Of a stretch of 64,000 nucleotides of DNA, positions 23,280 to 34,280 are shown piece by piece; position 1 is the stretch's first letter; the number at the start of each line of letters is the position of its first letter. The notes under the pieces are model-generated. The model did not search any database. It was not told the DNA's origin and saw nothing but the letters and a program-made list of their open reading frames with translations. A program made the position numbers and the translations under genes. The DNA is from Lactifluus volemus (Eukaryota; Basidiomycota; Agaricomycetes; Russulales; Russulaceae), in contig WTXI01000019.1 of NCBI GenBank assembly GCA_022376515.1, positions 248,001 to 312,000 on the forward strand, read 5' to 3'.

Positions 23280-25174
23280 ATGGCACCAAAAAAAAAGGGA
23301 AAAGCGAGAGCCCAAGTTCAAGCCCCGCAAGAAGGAGAAGAGTTAGGTATGTAGCAGGTCGTTTCTCCTCTTGACTTCCCGCACCCACTTGTTGGCACAG
23401 CTCCCATTCCCGAGGACCCACCCACCCATGAAGTGTGGGACGGCTATACGCCAGGTGGAGAAACTGGGCAAAATGAGACGTGGGCGGATGGCGATGGGTA
23501 CGGTACTCAAGAGCAGTGGGAATATACGCCAGGCTCTCAGGCAGGAGGATGGGATCCCACCCAATATCCACAACAAGACTGGGGCGGGCAGACGATTTCT
23601 CCCGCTGTGAATGCACCAGCCCCCGCTGACACTCCTGCTTGGGCAAACTGGGGTCGCAATCCTCAGGGAGCTTATGGCGCCCCTCGAGCACCCCGTGCCG
23701 CAACTGAACAACCTGCTGCGTCATCCCGCCCTGGATATGATACTGGTGCAAATATGGGTGAATCTACATGGCAAAACTGGGGCGCAGAAGCTGCGGCGAA
23801 TGGCTATCCATACCCTCAGCATTCGCAGCGGGCACCTGGGCCGGGCCCATCATACGACCAGCGGTATCAGCAACATCGCGTCCCCATGGCTGGAAATGAC
23901 CCTTACGCTCCTGTCGGCGGTGAGCGAGTTGACATGACCCCACAGGCGCAACGCATGATCTACGAGTCGATCCAAGGAGGCGCACCCAGACAGCAGCGCT
24001 CGGGTCGAAGCCCATCTCGAAAGCAATTGAAGAAGAGTAAGAAGGAAAGGAAGGCCCAGGTGCATGGCTCACCGAATGACTGGGGTGGACAGGAGCAGAA
24101 CCAGGGATGGGGGCAGGGGCAGGATAACTCTGGATGGGGCGGGGGAGACGCCGGATGGGATCAACAAGATGCTGAACAAGGAGGAAAAGGCGCTCCTGCA
24201 TGGGACCGATGGGATGCCGGTGGGGCAGAAGGGGACGATTTGGAGGGCGATGGGTATACCGACAGCGACGGCTGGCATGAGGTGACTAGACGCAAAAACG
24301 TCAGACAGACCGCATTCGTCCCAAGGCTTATTGGCGATTCCCCTTATCCTATGCGTTCGAGAACCATGGCCTACGCAAGTGGCAACGCAGAAGACGGGCT
24401 CGACGCTTTCTCTCCTACGCTGTCTCGTAGGCGCAATACAATCAATGACTCGGACTTCTTAGAATCCTATGGGGAAGCTTTCAAGCCTGTTGAGAATGCC
24501 TTCTTCGGACGAGAACGCAAGGCGCGGGACCGCATACATTGGCAGTTTCCTCACGACAAGATGAGCGAGTCCGTGATGCCTTGGAATGGTTGTATGACAA
24601 TGCTCATGGTGTGGGGGCTTTTGGGGTAAGTATCTCCTCCCTTAATGGGTTTTTGGCTTAACGCTCGTAATTGCATCAGCTGAACAAGTTTTTACACACT
24701 CGCGAGCGCGGTGCTCTATTTATCAATGCATCGTATAATCCTCAAGCAGGTGCTGGACCAGCTTTCGATTGGCTCACCTACGACGACGTAGTGGAAACAC
24801 GGGACCGTCTCCTTCAAGAGTCTGTTGGATTTTATGACCCCGCGATGCAGACTATCGTATTCGTGTTTCTTCCCTCAAAAACTGGCAATAGCCTTGCCAT
24901 GTGGAGACGTAAAGTCGCCGTGCCCAACAGCGTACGTCTCGCACACCTCCCGGAGATTGAGCTTGCAAAAGCGGCGCTGAGGAGAGACTACCCAGTGTGG
25001 GTTGACGAGATCCGGTATGTTTCCTTACTGTGCTGGTGAATATAACCCACGGTCTCATCGAAACCATCTTCAAGATCACCTCCATACCGACCATCGTCGT
25101 CACCACCACCAAAGAAGAAAAAGAAGAAAGGATTTTTCCGCCGACTGTTCCGAATCTTCAAAATCGTGTGGTGA
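23280..25174 (+). CDS. Unknown Trp/Gly/Gln-rich protein with basic C-terminus
   Basis: The start at 23280 reads MAPKKKGKARAQVQAP. After a short intron the N-terminal 270 residues are low complexity with repeated WDG/WGG/GQDN units and Gln/Pro-rich spacers, including the basic stretch RKQLKKSKKERKAQ. The C-terminal part looks folded: ENAFFGRERKARDRIHWQFP, then RVRDALEWLYDNAHGVGAFG, LNKFLHTRERGALFINASY, and FDWLTYDDVVETRDRLLQES. It ends in a Lys-rich stretch and GFFRRLFRIFKIVW, stop 25172-25174, after a splice near 25016-25070. The frame shifts by one base at about 24560, inside HDK/DER, where GAT GAG CGA needs one more G. I recognise no named family and propose no function. Short GWGG-type repeats suggest a disordered, possibly nucleic-acid-associated region, but that is only a guess. 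Confidence 0.7.
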
Positions 25175-25518
25175 TCAAAAATTCGTCATACCGACGATCA
25201 GGACGTTCCGTCTGCCCCGCATGTTTACCCAACACTATGCGACACCTTTCGTGATATCCCGCCTATCATTATATTCCCCCCCCCCGCTTCGCTTTGGATG
25301 TATTGTTTTGCCTGCCATGTATCGACATTTTCCACGCGCTATCCCTACTTGATGATGATCACGATGACTGATGTACCCCCATTGTTCAATACTGATTTTG
25401 CCACACAATATACATGCACATAGATCGAGATTTGATGACGTAATTGCGCAAAGTGGCTCTACTGTCACGGGTACTTGTATTGCTCTAGCTCCTTCGCCCA
25501 ATAATTCCCAAGCTGAAG

Positions 25519-26281
25519 ATGACTTCACAACAGTCCGATTATGCAGGTGCCGCCCCCGTCTCAGGTGAGGGATCCACACCGATAGCGGTCCCCAAACCAT
25601 CTGGACCAACGCTCGGGATGCGCTTGGTCATCTTCTCCGCTTTGCTTTTACCGTCAGCTGTGCTACCGCTTCTTTTTCTTCGACGGAGCATCAATGGACT
25701 GCATCGGAAGGTTGATGAGCTGAAGGTGGCAACGAGCTGTCTTCATGGCGAATTCAAGTCCGTGATGTCGGAGCTCTCCGTTAGGCGAGAGGATCATGAG
25801 CGGCTACGGGCCATGATTTCCGAGACGAGGGAGGGCCTTGTGCACCTGCGCGGGGAAACGCAGCAGGCGCAGGCGATGCGTGTTGATGAGACGAGCGATT
25901 GCGAGATCAGATCCAAGAGCTCGTAGCATCTGATCGGTAAGTTTGTAGAACAGACCTTTACCCGCCCGTCGTGTTGCTCTGATCGCCTACCGCAGAACGC
26001 ATGTCTCACGTCTACAGGAGTTGGGCACCTCTCTGGCAGATATTGCCGCGTTTATGCAAGAGATCGAACTCAGGCAGGGCTTCTTCACGCGCAAAGTCGA
26101 TGGAAAAGGGGTCGAACGTCTTCGGTTTCTGGCTATGCAGTTTGAAGGCATGGGTAAGGTTAAAGCCGCCACTGATGCAGATTTGGTAAGTTAACTGTTT
26201 TCGTCGTTGACAACGGCTCATAGTGGACATGAGCAGAAGAGCAGTGCTGATAGCCATTCTCAACGTAGCTCAGGGGACTGA
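25519..26281 (+). CDS. Small single-pass membrane protein with coiled coil, unknown
   Basis: The start is at 25519 (MTSQQSDYAGAAPVSG). A hydrophobic segment, LVIFSALLLPSAVLPLLFL (about residues 35-54), is followed by RRS, so the C-terminal side would be cytosolic or matrix by the positive-inside rule. A heptad-rich coiled coil follows (HRKVDELKVATSCLHGEFK and DHERLRAMISETREGL). One base is missing around 25890. With it restored, the frame continues DERLRDQIQELVASDR. After a GTAAGT intron comes THVSRLQELGTSLADIAAFM and IELRQGFFTRK. A last short exon gives KSSADSHSQRSSGD and the stop at 26279-26281. No named family was recognised. Confidence 0.6.
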
Positions 26282-26506
26282 ATGACTGTATGTACTTAGT
26301 GAGGAATGCTTAGTCAGCATGAATATATGTGTTGGCCAGGGATGGCAGGTATTTCCAACTTGACCGCATGCAGCTCTGAGCTCGCAGCTTCCCTGCGGCG
26401 TTTGACTTTCCTTTTCTTCTCTTCTGAAATGCTTTTCTCCTTCCCTGTTACTTGCTGAAGCTTGATTTCCTAAAAAAAACGCTGCAAAATTAACATTTTC
26501 GTGAAC

Positions 26507-29500
26507 ATGTCAAATTCTTCGGAACACTCCCGACGGATGGAAGCTACTGCTGAGGATCCCACTCCACCCCCGGCTGAGGGGGCGGGCCCCCTCAGCCATA
26601 TCAACTATGAATCATTAGAAAATCTGCTAGTCGCTCGTCCGCCAAATCCTGGCTCGGAAGAAAACTCCGAACGGAACGGCGAACAACCATTGGAGTCTCA
26701 TGAGGTCATGGAATTACAGGCATTTAGTGAACGCAAGGAATGGATTATCGATAAGATCAAGGTGCGTGGATCCGCTACCCTGCCCGTTTCTCTGTTTTTT
26801 CCGCCTAACGATAATCCGAAAGCTTCTGGAGGGCATGCCTCCCATCGAGCTCTTCACCGACCTTGACGCCGTACGTGCTTCGGTTCCGGCGGTGTCAAGA
26901 CTTCCTACCCGGGAACAACTCAAACAGTGGATCATTGAGCACGACAAGATTGAGAAGGAAACAGAGATATTCGATTCCGGTGAACTCAAAAAGTTCAAGG
27001 AATTCACCAAGGGTCAGTCCCGATTTTCGTGCTCATCCTCCTTCTTTGGTTGAACAACTATGTAGCTGCCTCGAAGCGTAATTTATCCTCTCAGGACACG
27101 GACATCATAGAGCTTACGTTGACGACCATATACGAATTCGATAAACTGTTGCACCTCCTGCGGGGCAGGTCGGAGAACTTGGATTTGCTTGGCGTGCGTT
27201 TGTCTTGGGAGAACATCGCTGTGCAGCATGGGCAGATCGTCGCCAGCTGTTGCTTGATCTACAAACTTTCCTGTCTCAGCGGGCAAGATGGTCCCCATCG
27301 GTTTATGACACTCCCACCCAAACGGAGTGTTCTACCCCTCCTCTCACTCGCCGCAGCTCTGCTACCTCCCTGACATCGGAAACTTCCCATTCAATCTCCC
27401 CCGGCTTCTCGCGTAGCGCGCGCTTCAAACAAGCCGAGGCTCTTCCAGGGAGGCTGCACAATTCGCTGGCCGCATCTCGAGCTTGCGTCACGGTAAAATT
27501 ACGGCCGCCGGAAAAGCTCTGGATAAACTCATCGACAACTCACGAACACCCGTCCCGGACGAGCTCTTGGATGAACAAGACAAGTTAGAGGAACAAGGTA
27601 TCAACGAGATGGAGAATGTCGGAAGATTTATCATGAGCGTCGTTACTCAGTGGCGGAGGTGCGGTCACTTCTTTTGTTATCTTACTCGAGGCGTCCTCAT
27701 ATCTCACAGGGCTGATGAACTTTACGTGGAGACCATGAAAGACAAGCATCTGCACAACACTTACTCGATGACATAGACGCCGCACAACTCGGTCACCCAT
27801 CCCCTCGACAAGACTCCGTTTTCTCTTCTCGTGCCTCTACCATCGTCAAGAGACTCTCATCCCGTGAGAAGCCGTCTTCAACTCCGTCAAGCTTCCTCCG
27901 CCCGATCCATGCCCTCTTTCCGGATCAATCAAGTGCGAATGATGCCATTATCAAACTCCTCGGTGAAGAACTGCAAGTTGGTCTTACTCTGGCTCGAAGG
28001 TTGGAGAGGAACGTCCTCGAATATCACGCCGTATGTGAAGCCGTAAGAACGGCCGAGCATTGTGTCGTCTCTGCAAATGAACTTTCCGATACCTACGACT
28101 CTGTTTTGCATCGCATGCTCAATGGTGTTGAATCTTCCGACGGAGATGGTTCACCTCCCGATCTAACATCAGAATTGTGTCTTCGTGAGACCAAACATGC
28201 TGCCTTCCTCGCACACCTGCCTTCCTTATCACAGCAACTGGACAAGTCTGATGAAGAAACCCGTAACACTCTTGCGACCGCTCGAGCCTCCCTCCTCATG
28301 CTAGGCGACATCAATGTTGAACCTGACTTCAAAGATCGATTGGTGTCAGCAATCCGGCGCTTAGAGAACGTAAAGGCCGACTCGGACCGCACCCGTCGAT
28401 CGATGACTGAACGCGTCAAAGTTCTTCGGCATGCTCGGAAGATCTGGATCTCCGCCGATTCCATCCTCAGTGACCTCAGGACAATCCGAGGCGAGATGGG
28501 CGACCTCATGGAACAGCAAAAATGGAAAGCAAGTACAACAAGTAGTCTGCCACCAACTCCGGACAGCTCCCACGGCTCGTTGCCTTTGTCCATCAAGACG
28601 TTGGAGAATGCGACTGAGCAGATCACGCTTCTGCAGGCGAGCTTCACTCGCGACGTACAAGCCGGCATCTCCACTCTCCCTGGAACTGTGGGACCCGGTC
28701 TACGCCTGTACCTCGTCAACCATCGTGTGGGGCTATCGACGATTCTCGACGACACGCAACAGATGATTCGCCTTGTCGATAATGTCCGCAAACAGGCGCT
28801 CGTTGTGACGGCAATCCGTGATGAAACTCACGATTTCCAAGTGCGACTGGAAGATATCGAAGGCCGGTTTGACGTACTCGCTGGACAAATATTAGACGGA
28901 TCGTTACCTGATGAGGACCTCGGTGCTCTGCGTCAGGATCTCGCATCCGATGCAACGTCCATTCAAACTGCCTGCCAGACATTCATGAATGGTCTGCCGC
29001 ATCGTGTCATTTTTGTTTCCTCGGATGCATCTGGCACATTGACGACCAATGCGTCATCTCCAAGCCTACGACGTCGCTTCCCTTCATCGCTGGAGTTGAC
29101 CCTGGAAGCTCTACAATCCCTTCGCTCCCTCGACCCACCGATAGACCTTGCTCACCTCGATCATGTGTTCGTACTGACTGCAACGCATTTGCGCTACATG
29201 TCGCAACTGGTATTTCTTCTCTTCAACAGAAGATCGTCAACCTTGATGTGGTACAAGATGCGCGTGCAGTAGACCTCAAGTTGGCAACTTTAAGGGATAC
29301 CGTAACCTTGGCTGAAGAACGCCTTCACGCTCTCCGTGATACAGTCTCTGCCATCCCAGACACTTTCCATTCCATCGATCGTCTGGCCTCCCTGGCCAGT
29401 CAAGCTAGGCCGGCATTCGACGCTCAGCGTTCCGAGATATCACGATCGCTATCACCCATTCGGCAGCTACTTCATAGTATGGACGTCATGTGCAGCAGAA

Positions 29501-31790
29501 ATCCGACTAGCAGACCCTTGTTTTCGTCGAGAAGCCAAGTCGTCGATGATATGGAGACAAAGTTCCACGTTTGGAGCGATAACACAAAGGCAGTCCTATC
29601 AGATATTCGACAGAGAGAGGAGCGGCTTAGGGCAGCCCAACGAGAACATAACAAGCGGGAGCGTCTCGAGGCTGAGGCAGTGAGAGACTACGTAAAGAGC
29701 AAGCAGAAGTTGACGTGAAACTCGAAGCTGAGGAGGAACGAATCGCGGAACACCTGCGCAGAAAACAAGCCGAATCCGAAGAGAGAGTACGAGCGGAGTT
29801 GGAGCAACAGAACGCTGAGGAATCAGCTCGGGAACAAGCAGGGAACCTACCCCGAGTCATGCATTTCCCCGTATCGTCGACGATACCTCTGTTAGTGAGG
29901 ACAAACTTGGTATGTCTACCTTGATTACAGCCGTCAAGCTCGACTGCAACTGAATGATGTCCTCGGCCACCAGATCACACCTCTGAAGACCTGGTCAAAG
30001 TTCAGTCACGCGTTGCGGCCCTTCGGCTGCGACTCCAGTCTTTGGGCGTCAATGCCGCAGCTAAGCCATCACCGTCGTCTGTTTCTCCACTTCGGACGAT
30101 TGGACAACATGATACCATGGCTTCCCAGATAGCTGAAGTGTCAGACGAAGTCATGCGATTACCCGCTCATACTTCAAATAACGCTGTCGACGCTGAGTTG
30201 AAGTCTCTTCAAGACGAGCTTGACGCCTCTCGCCAGCTTTTGCCTCGTGTGCTCAGTCTTGCGCGTTTCGGGAGCCTCATACAAGATTGCGATGCTGCAC
30301 TGAGCGACTTGCTAGAACATATCGATAGCTACCCTGCGCCACCGTCGGACCCCTTGCATCGAATTATGTCAGCTCCAGTAAGCTCCCGCCTGAGGAGCAA
30401 CTTAACGGTCGCCTTGCCTTCACAAAGGATCTGGTTGACCAGTTGGAAGAAGAGTTTGCTCAGGTTGCGCATGAACCGAAGGCCTCTTCCGAACGACAAC
30501 GTATTGTACAAACATGGGCAGAACTTGAATCTATGGCTATCGATCGAATCAACGGTCGGAGATCACGGCCGGGCAGCGCTATAAGCTCTGGTCGCAGCAG
30601 TCGGGCCTCCATTGCCAGCCACCGTCCGGTGCCGCAGAAGAAATCCGGCCATTACTCCGCCTTATCAGTTAGCGGCCCGAGTCGCGGACGTGGGGAAGCC
30701 CCAACTCATCCCTCGACATTAAGCAGGAAAGTTTCTCACAATGCACCGCTTATGCCGAATCGGTCTTCGAGCCGGCTTTCTGTCGTGTCCACTAACAGAT
30801 CAGTATCTGGACCAAATATGGCATCATCTTCCCGACTCTTTAGCTCTACGTTCGCTTCTCGGCAGCGTACAATTAGCCTGTCTTCCACGACTTCAAATTC
30901 CGTCCCCAATAACTCTGGCAGGAAATCAGTGGAACCTTCTCTCCTCCAACCCTTTCGTGCTGGTCATGCGAGGCGCGCTACTTCTCCTACCCCTTCTGTC
31001 GCGTCAGTGGCTTCCGTTCTGTTTCCGGCCCCGGCGCCCGACACGTCCATCATGGGGCCCACCACCTCGATTGTCCTTTCCTTCAAACCCACTCATGTCG
31101 CCTTTAAGAAACAAGCCACCACTACCACAGAGAAAACCGTACATTGCCAATCCAAAGAGCAAATTGGACGTGGCAGTTGGCGATGTTGTCAATCAGCTCC
31201 CCGAGGATGTGGATATCAAGGTCGAAGTAGCTCAGGAACGTGGCAAGACAAAAGTGGAAAGTACTGGATAGGAGGGGAAGACCCGAAACTCTGCTTCTGT
31301 CGCATTCTCCGTTCCCATACAGTCATGGTACGAGTCGGTGGTGGTTGGATGGAGTTATCCAAGTGAGTTTTTATTGTTGTCTACCACTTGCTTATTATTG
31401 ACTATGAAGCGCAGGTTTATACAAACTCATTTCGCGGACATGTTCCGACTTTTTCCCGAACCAATGCCCTATCTGGGCTCAAGAGAAGAAAAGTGGATCA
31501 GCTCTTCTACACTCTTGGAAGCCCCCGAGCTCATCAGTACCCCCCCTGGTACTCCCCAACCACCGGAACCAGGCAGCGGCGATGCGTCCTTCCCCTCATT
31601 CACTCTGTCAACTCCTAGCGGGAGAAGTCCCAGATCTATCCAGACCCATTCTTCCCCTGGGTCTCCTCTGACGGCGCTTCAGTTCCTTAGACGCGTCGAT
31701 GGCGAAGACAGCTTCCTCCGACCTTCAACTCCCTCCAAGAGTTCTACACTGCGTAGTCCGAGTCGAGTCTCCACTCATTCACGTCCATGA
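26507..31790 (+). CDS. Large coiled-coil protein with C-terminal GAS2 (GAR) microtubule-binding domain
   Basis: GAS2/GAR domains bind microtubules, and here the domain caps a long helical rod, as in cytoskeletal linkers. The start at 26507 reads MSNSSEHSRRMEATAEDP. Helical, spectrin-like segments follow: LERNVLEYHAVCEAVRTAEH, EEMGDL-type repeats around 28000-29250, and a strong Glu/Arg coiled coil around 29640-29830 (EEERIAEHLRRKQAESEE). A Ser/Arg-rich basic linker spans 30580-31000. The GAS2 domain at about 31130-31375 shows KPYIANPKSKLDVAVGD, KSGKYWIGG and VMVRVGGGWMELSKFI. The tail is Ser/Pro-rich and stops at 31790. At least nine 1-nt losses (about 27210, 27450, 27746, 29172, 29686, 29875, 30355, 31120, 31231) break the frame, yet each resumes a clearly helical or domain-consistent reading. 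I cannot name an orthologue. Confidence 0.75.
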
Positions 31791-32182
31791 AGTCCCCTAA
31801 CAGGTTTCCCGCATGGAAACCATAGTGGGCAGCACCACATTTTCTGATCTTTTCTTGTTGGATATAAACGCTGCTTTCGACGAACGAATTTTTCTCAACC
31901 TCATCCATATCTCCATCATACAGACACTGCATATCACCTTCAGAATCGCATATACCTCGTAGATCAATCGATGCTTTATTTTAAAAACACATTTTTACAA
32001 ACATGTATGGATATCATGGACTTCTGCTCATTCGACGATGCTCAATGTATGCGTTATAATCGTGCCATCTCTCTTACCCTTCGTGCCCACGTGATGTGAA
32101 ATGACGCGTGCATACGAACGCGTCCGATCCGTCAGTTGCCACTGCTTGCCTGCCATCCGCTTTCGTTTCTTACGTTGTACCC
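31791..32182. other. Intergenic between the GAS2 gene and the HEI10-like gene
   Basis: About 390 bp with AT-rich patches (31955-32010). Both neighbouring genes are on the plus strand, so the HEI10-like promoter is expected here. No discrete site can be called. Confidence 0.4.
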
Positions 32183-33967
32183 ATGGACTTTGATTTTCGA
32201 TGTAATCGGCTCTCTTGCCGGAAGTCATTGACTGACAAGGCAGTCGTCGTAAGCAGCTCCTACATTTCATTGGCTTTGTGTCCATTGATTCATGATATCC
32301 ACCCATCGGCACATCAGACCACTTGTGGGGTCCAAGAAAAATGCCCTCATTTTCCGGGCCTATGCTAATATTGTACACAGGCTCGCATATATTCTGTGGT
32401 ACGGACCGTCACAATGTCCGCGGGACCTGCGTACTAGGCGGATCTCTGATTCGAAACACCAATCCCACATTCTAGTGGACTGCGCGAACGAACTGTTTAG
32501 TGCATCACGGCTTTGTCCAGGTGCAGTACCCCCTCTAGAGCACTCGTGTAGAGCCCAACTGAATCCTCGGGACAGCTTGTGAATCGTCCCTCACAGAACC
32601 GTACGTTGATGCTTCTCTCGAGCTCAGTTGATGGTATTCAACACAAAACCCATGCGATCCTGGCCCAAAGCGATGACGTTGTGGTGAGCAACATATTTTG
32701 AGCTCGCTAAAAAAAAAAAGAGAAGTCCAAGTGTAACTTATTATTATTATTTAGGTGTCCTCGTTGCACCCGTCGAACGATTACAAGACGGTGCGCATGT
32801 ATGAGGTGCTTCTTGCTTTTTCTTAATCGCATTCTCGTTGCTAGTCCGTGCTGTCTGGGTTGAATCCTGCGACGATACTGGAAATTGTAGCCGTGCCATA
32901 TCGTTCTGGCAGTACCAGATACATCAGGAAAAGTGAGCCTGTTTCGACCCTTGTTGGGATACGGGGAGTGAACGGGGCGGCACAGCTCCTTCCAGCATGC
33001 CGTCGTTCGTAGCATCAACGACAAGAACGCGCAATTGCAAAAGCAGCTCGAAAATCTCGTGAGAGAGGGTATCGTTTCTACACTCTAAGTTTGCCACAAC
33101 AGGAATACCATTCCCTGACATGTGCTCCACAGCGGACAGCGAGATCAACCTGTTGAGCAGCAAATTATCTGGTGATGCTTTGATAAATTCCGTTGAATAA
33201 AGCGATGGGCTTAATGACCTTTATACAGATGTTGAACGCGAATTGGACCTGGAAAGGCGTAAAAACAGAGACCTCCAGGAGACGTCAAGAGAAAGAGATA
33301 AGGAATATCAAAAGCTGAAGGTTTGAGGTTTTCACCTGCGAGTTCCTGCCATGATCAGGGGCATCGTCCTCCCACAGGCTCAATACGACAAGCTTAAGCG
33401 GAGGGCCTCCTGGCGCCGGCAGTCGGCGCGAGCCAGCCAGGCATCAACCTTGCAGGTGGACCTGAGCTCCCGCCAATAGTCAATAACATAGACGTGAGTG
33501 GGGTGGTACGTGTCAAGCCCTTCCCAAATTTGTGAAACAAATGAACCCAATCTCGTTGGCCAAATGCAGAGACCACCGGTGGGAAGCCGCGGCGCGGGCC
33601 AATTCAGCACTCCGGCAGGACCATCTTTGTGGAACCACGGACTGCAACAGCATACTGCTCCTCCACAAACTGCTCCCCCAGTGCGGCAGCCATTCGTCGC
33701 GAGCGATAGGTCCTTCCGCCTGAGCGCTTCGGAACGCTCGAACAGCGCACAGGAAGTCGAAGAGCTTTTGGGAAGCCAAGGCCGGGTACAGCGAAAGGCG
33801 AGCCATCAGGGCGGGTGGGGAAATGCGAGCCATGCCCAGCAGCAGCGATGTAAGGCCTCACTTGTGTCTTCGTAGAACGCACTCACCTGTGGGCCGCACA
33901 GCATTCGTTCCCATGTCAGGTCGGAGGACATCTGGGGTGTTTAGACCTGGGGGCAAGAGCAAGTGAG
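32183..33967 (+). CDS. HEI10/CCNB1IP1-type RING E3 ligase (meiotic crossover factor)
   Basis: HEI10 proteins are RING ligases that mark crossover sites on meiotic chromosomes. The RING is built from five exons: MDFDFRCNRLSCRKSLTDKA (32183-32248), a 7-nt microexon giving TT (32318-32324), CSHIFC (32381-32398), DCANELFSASRLCP (32476-32520) and ACESSLTEP (from 32576). The next exons give DDVVVSSLHPSNDYKT and SVLSGLNPATILEI. Then CSRAISFWQYQIHQE needs one extra T near 32886. The coiled coil includes VRSINDKNAQLQKQLENLV, DVERELDLERRKNRDL and RDKEYQKLKAQYDKLKRR. The tail ends FVPMSGRRTSGVFRPGGKSK at 33967. The order RING, HPS-DYK, SRAxxFW-YQxHQE, coiled coil and YQKL matches CCNB1IP1. Convergent with the next gene. 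Confidence 0.9.
32318..32324 (+). other. 7-nt microexon of the HEI10-like gene
   Basis: ACCACTT sits between the acceptor ACATCAG and the donor GTGGGG. Joined to the exons before (GCA GTC GTC) and after (GC TCG CAT ATA TTC TGT) it yields VVTTCSHIFC, placing two RING cysteines. The downstream exon is itself only 18 nt (32381-32398). Confidence 0.85.
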
Positions 33968-34280
33968 CCAGAGGCCTCGTGATGGGGACTTGTCGTTTTT
34001 AGAATTTCAGGATGATTCATCCTATTGCTATTGGCCGATGAGAATCAGTATACATGTACCATTATTTGTTGGTGTATTATGATACTCGCAACTTGTCAAA
34101 AGGAGCAAATATACAAAGACAAGAAATGTGGGGATATCATATCAGTTCTGAGTTGCTAAGAATCAAAAGGTGCAAGAGTGGGGGAATAAAGAACATCCCG
34201 AATGAAAAAAAAAAAGAAAGGAAAGAAAGAGGGAGCGAAAAAAACAAAAACAGGAAGGTTGCAAGGGCTGCGTCACAAGA
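33968..34280. terminator. 3' intergenic region between convergent genes
   Basis: About 310 bp between the HEI10-like stop and the end of the Ser/Pro-rich gene. It includes A/G-rich stretches at 34200-34260 and TATTATGATAC near 34075, consistent with two 3' ends. Nothing else seen. Confidence 0.4.

Noticed and set aside
26507..31790. Programmed ribosomal frameshifting in the GAS2 gene
   Set aside because: At least nine shifts of the same sign without slippery heptamers, and the same pattern in unrelated genes, point to sequence errors.
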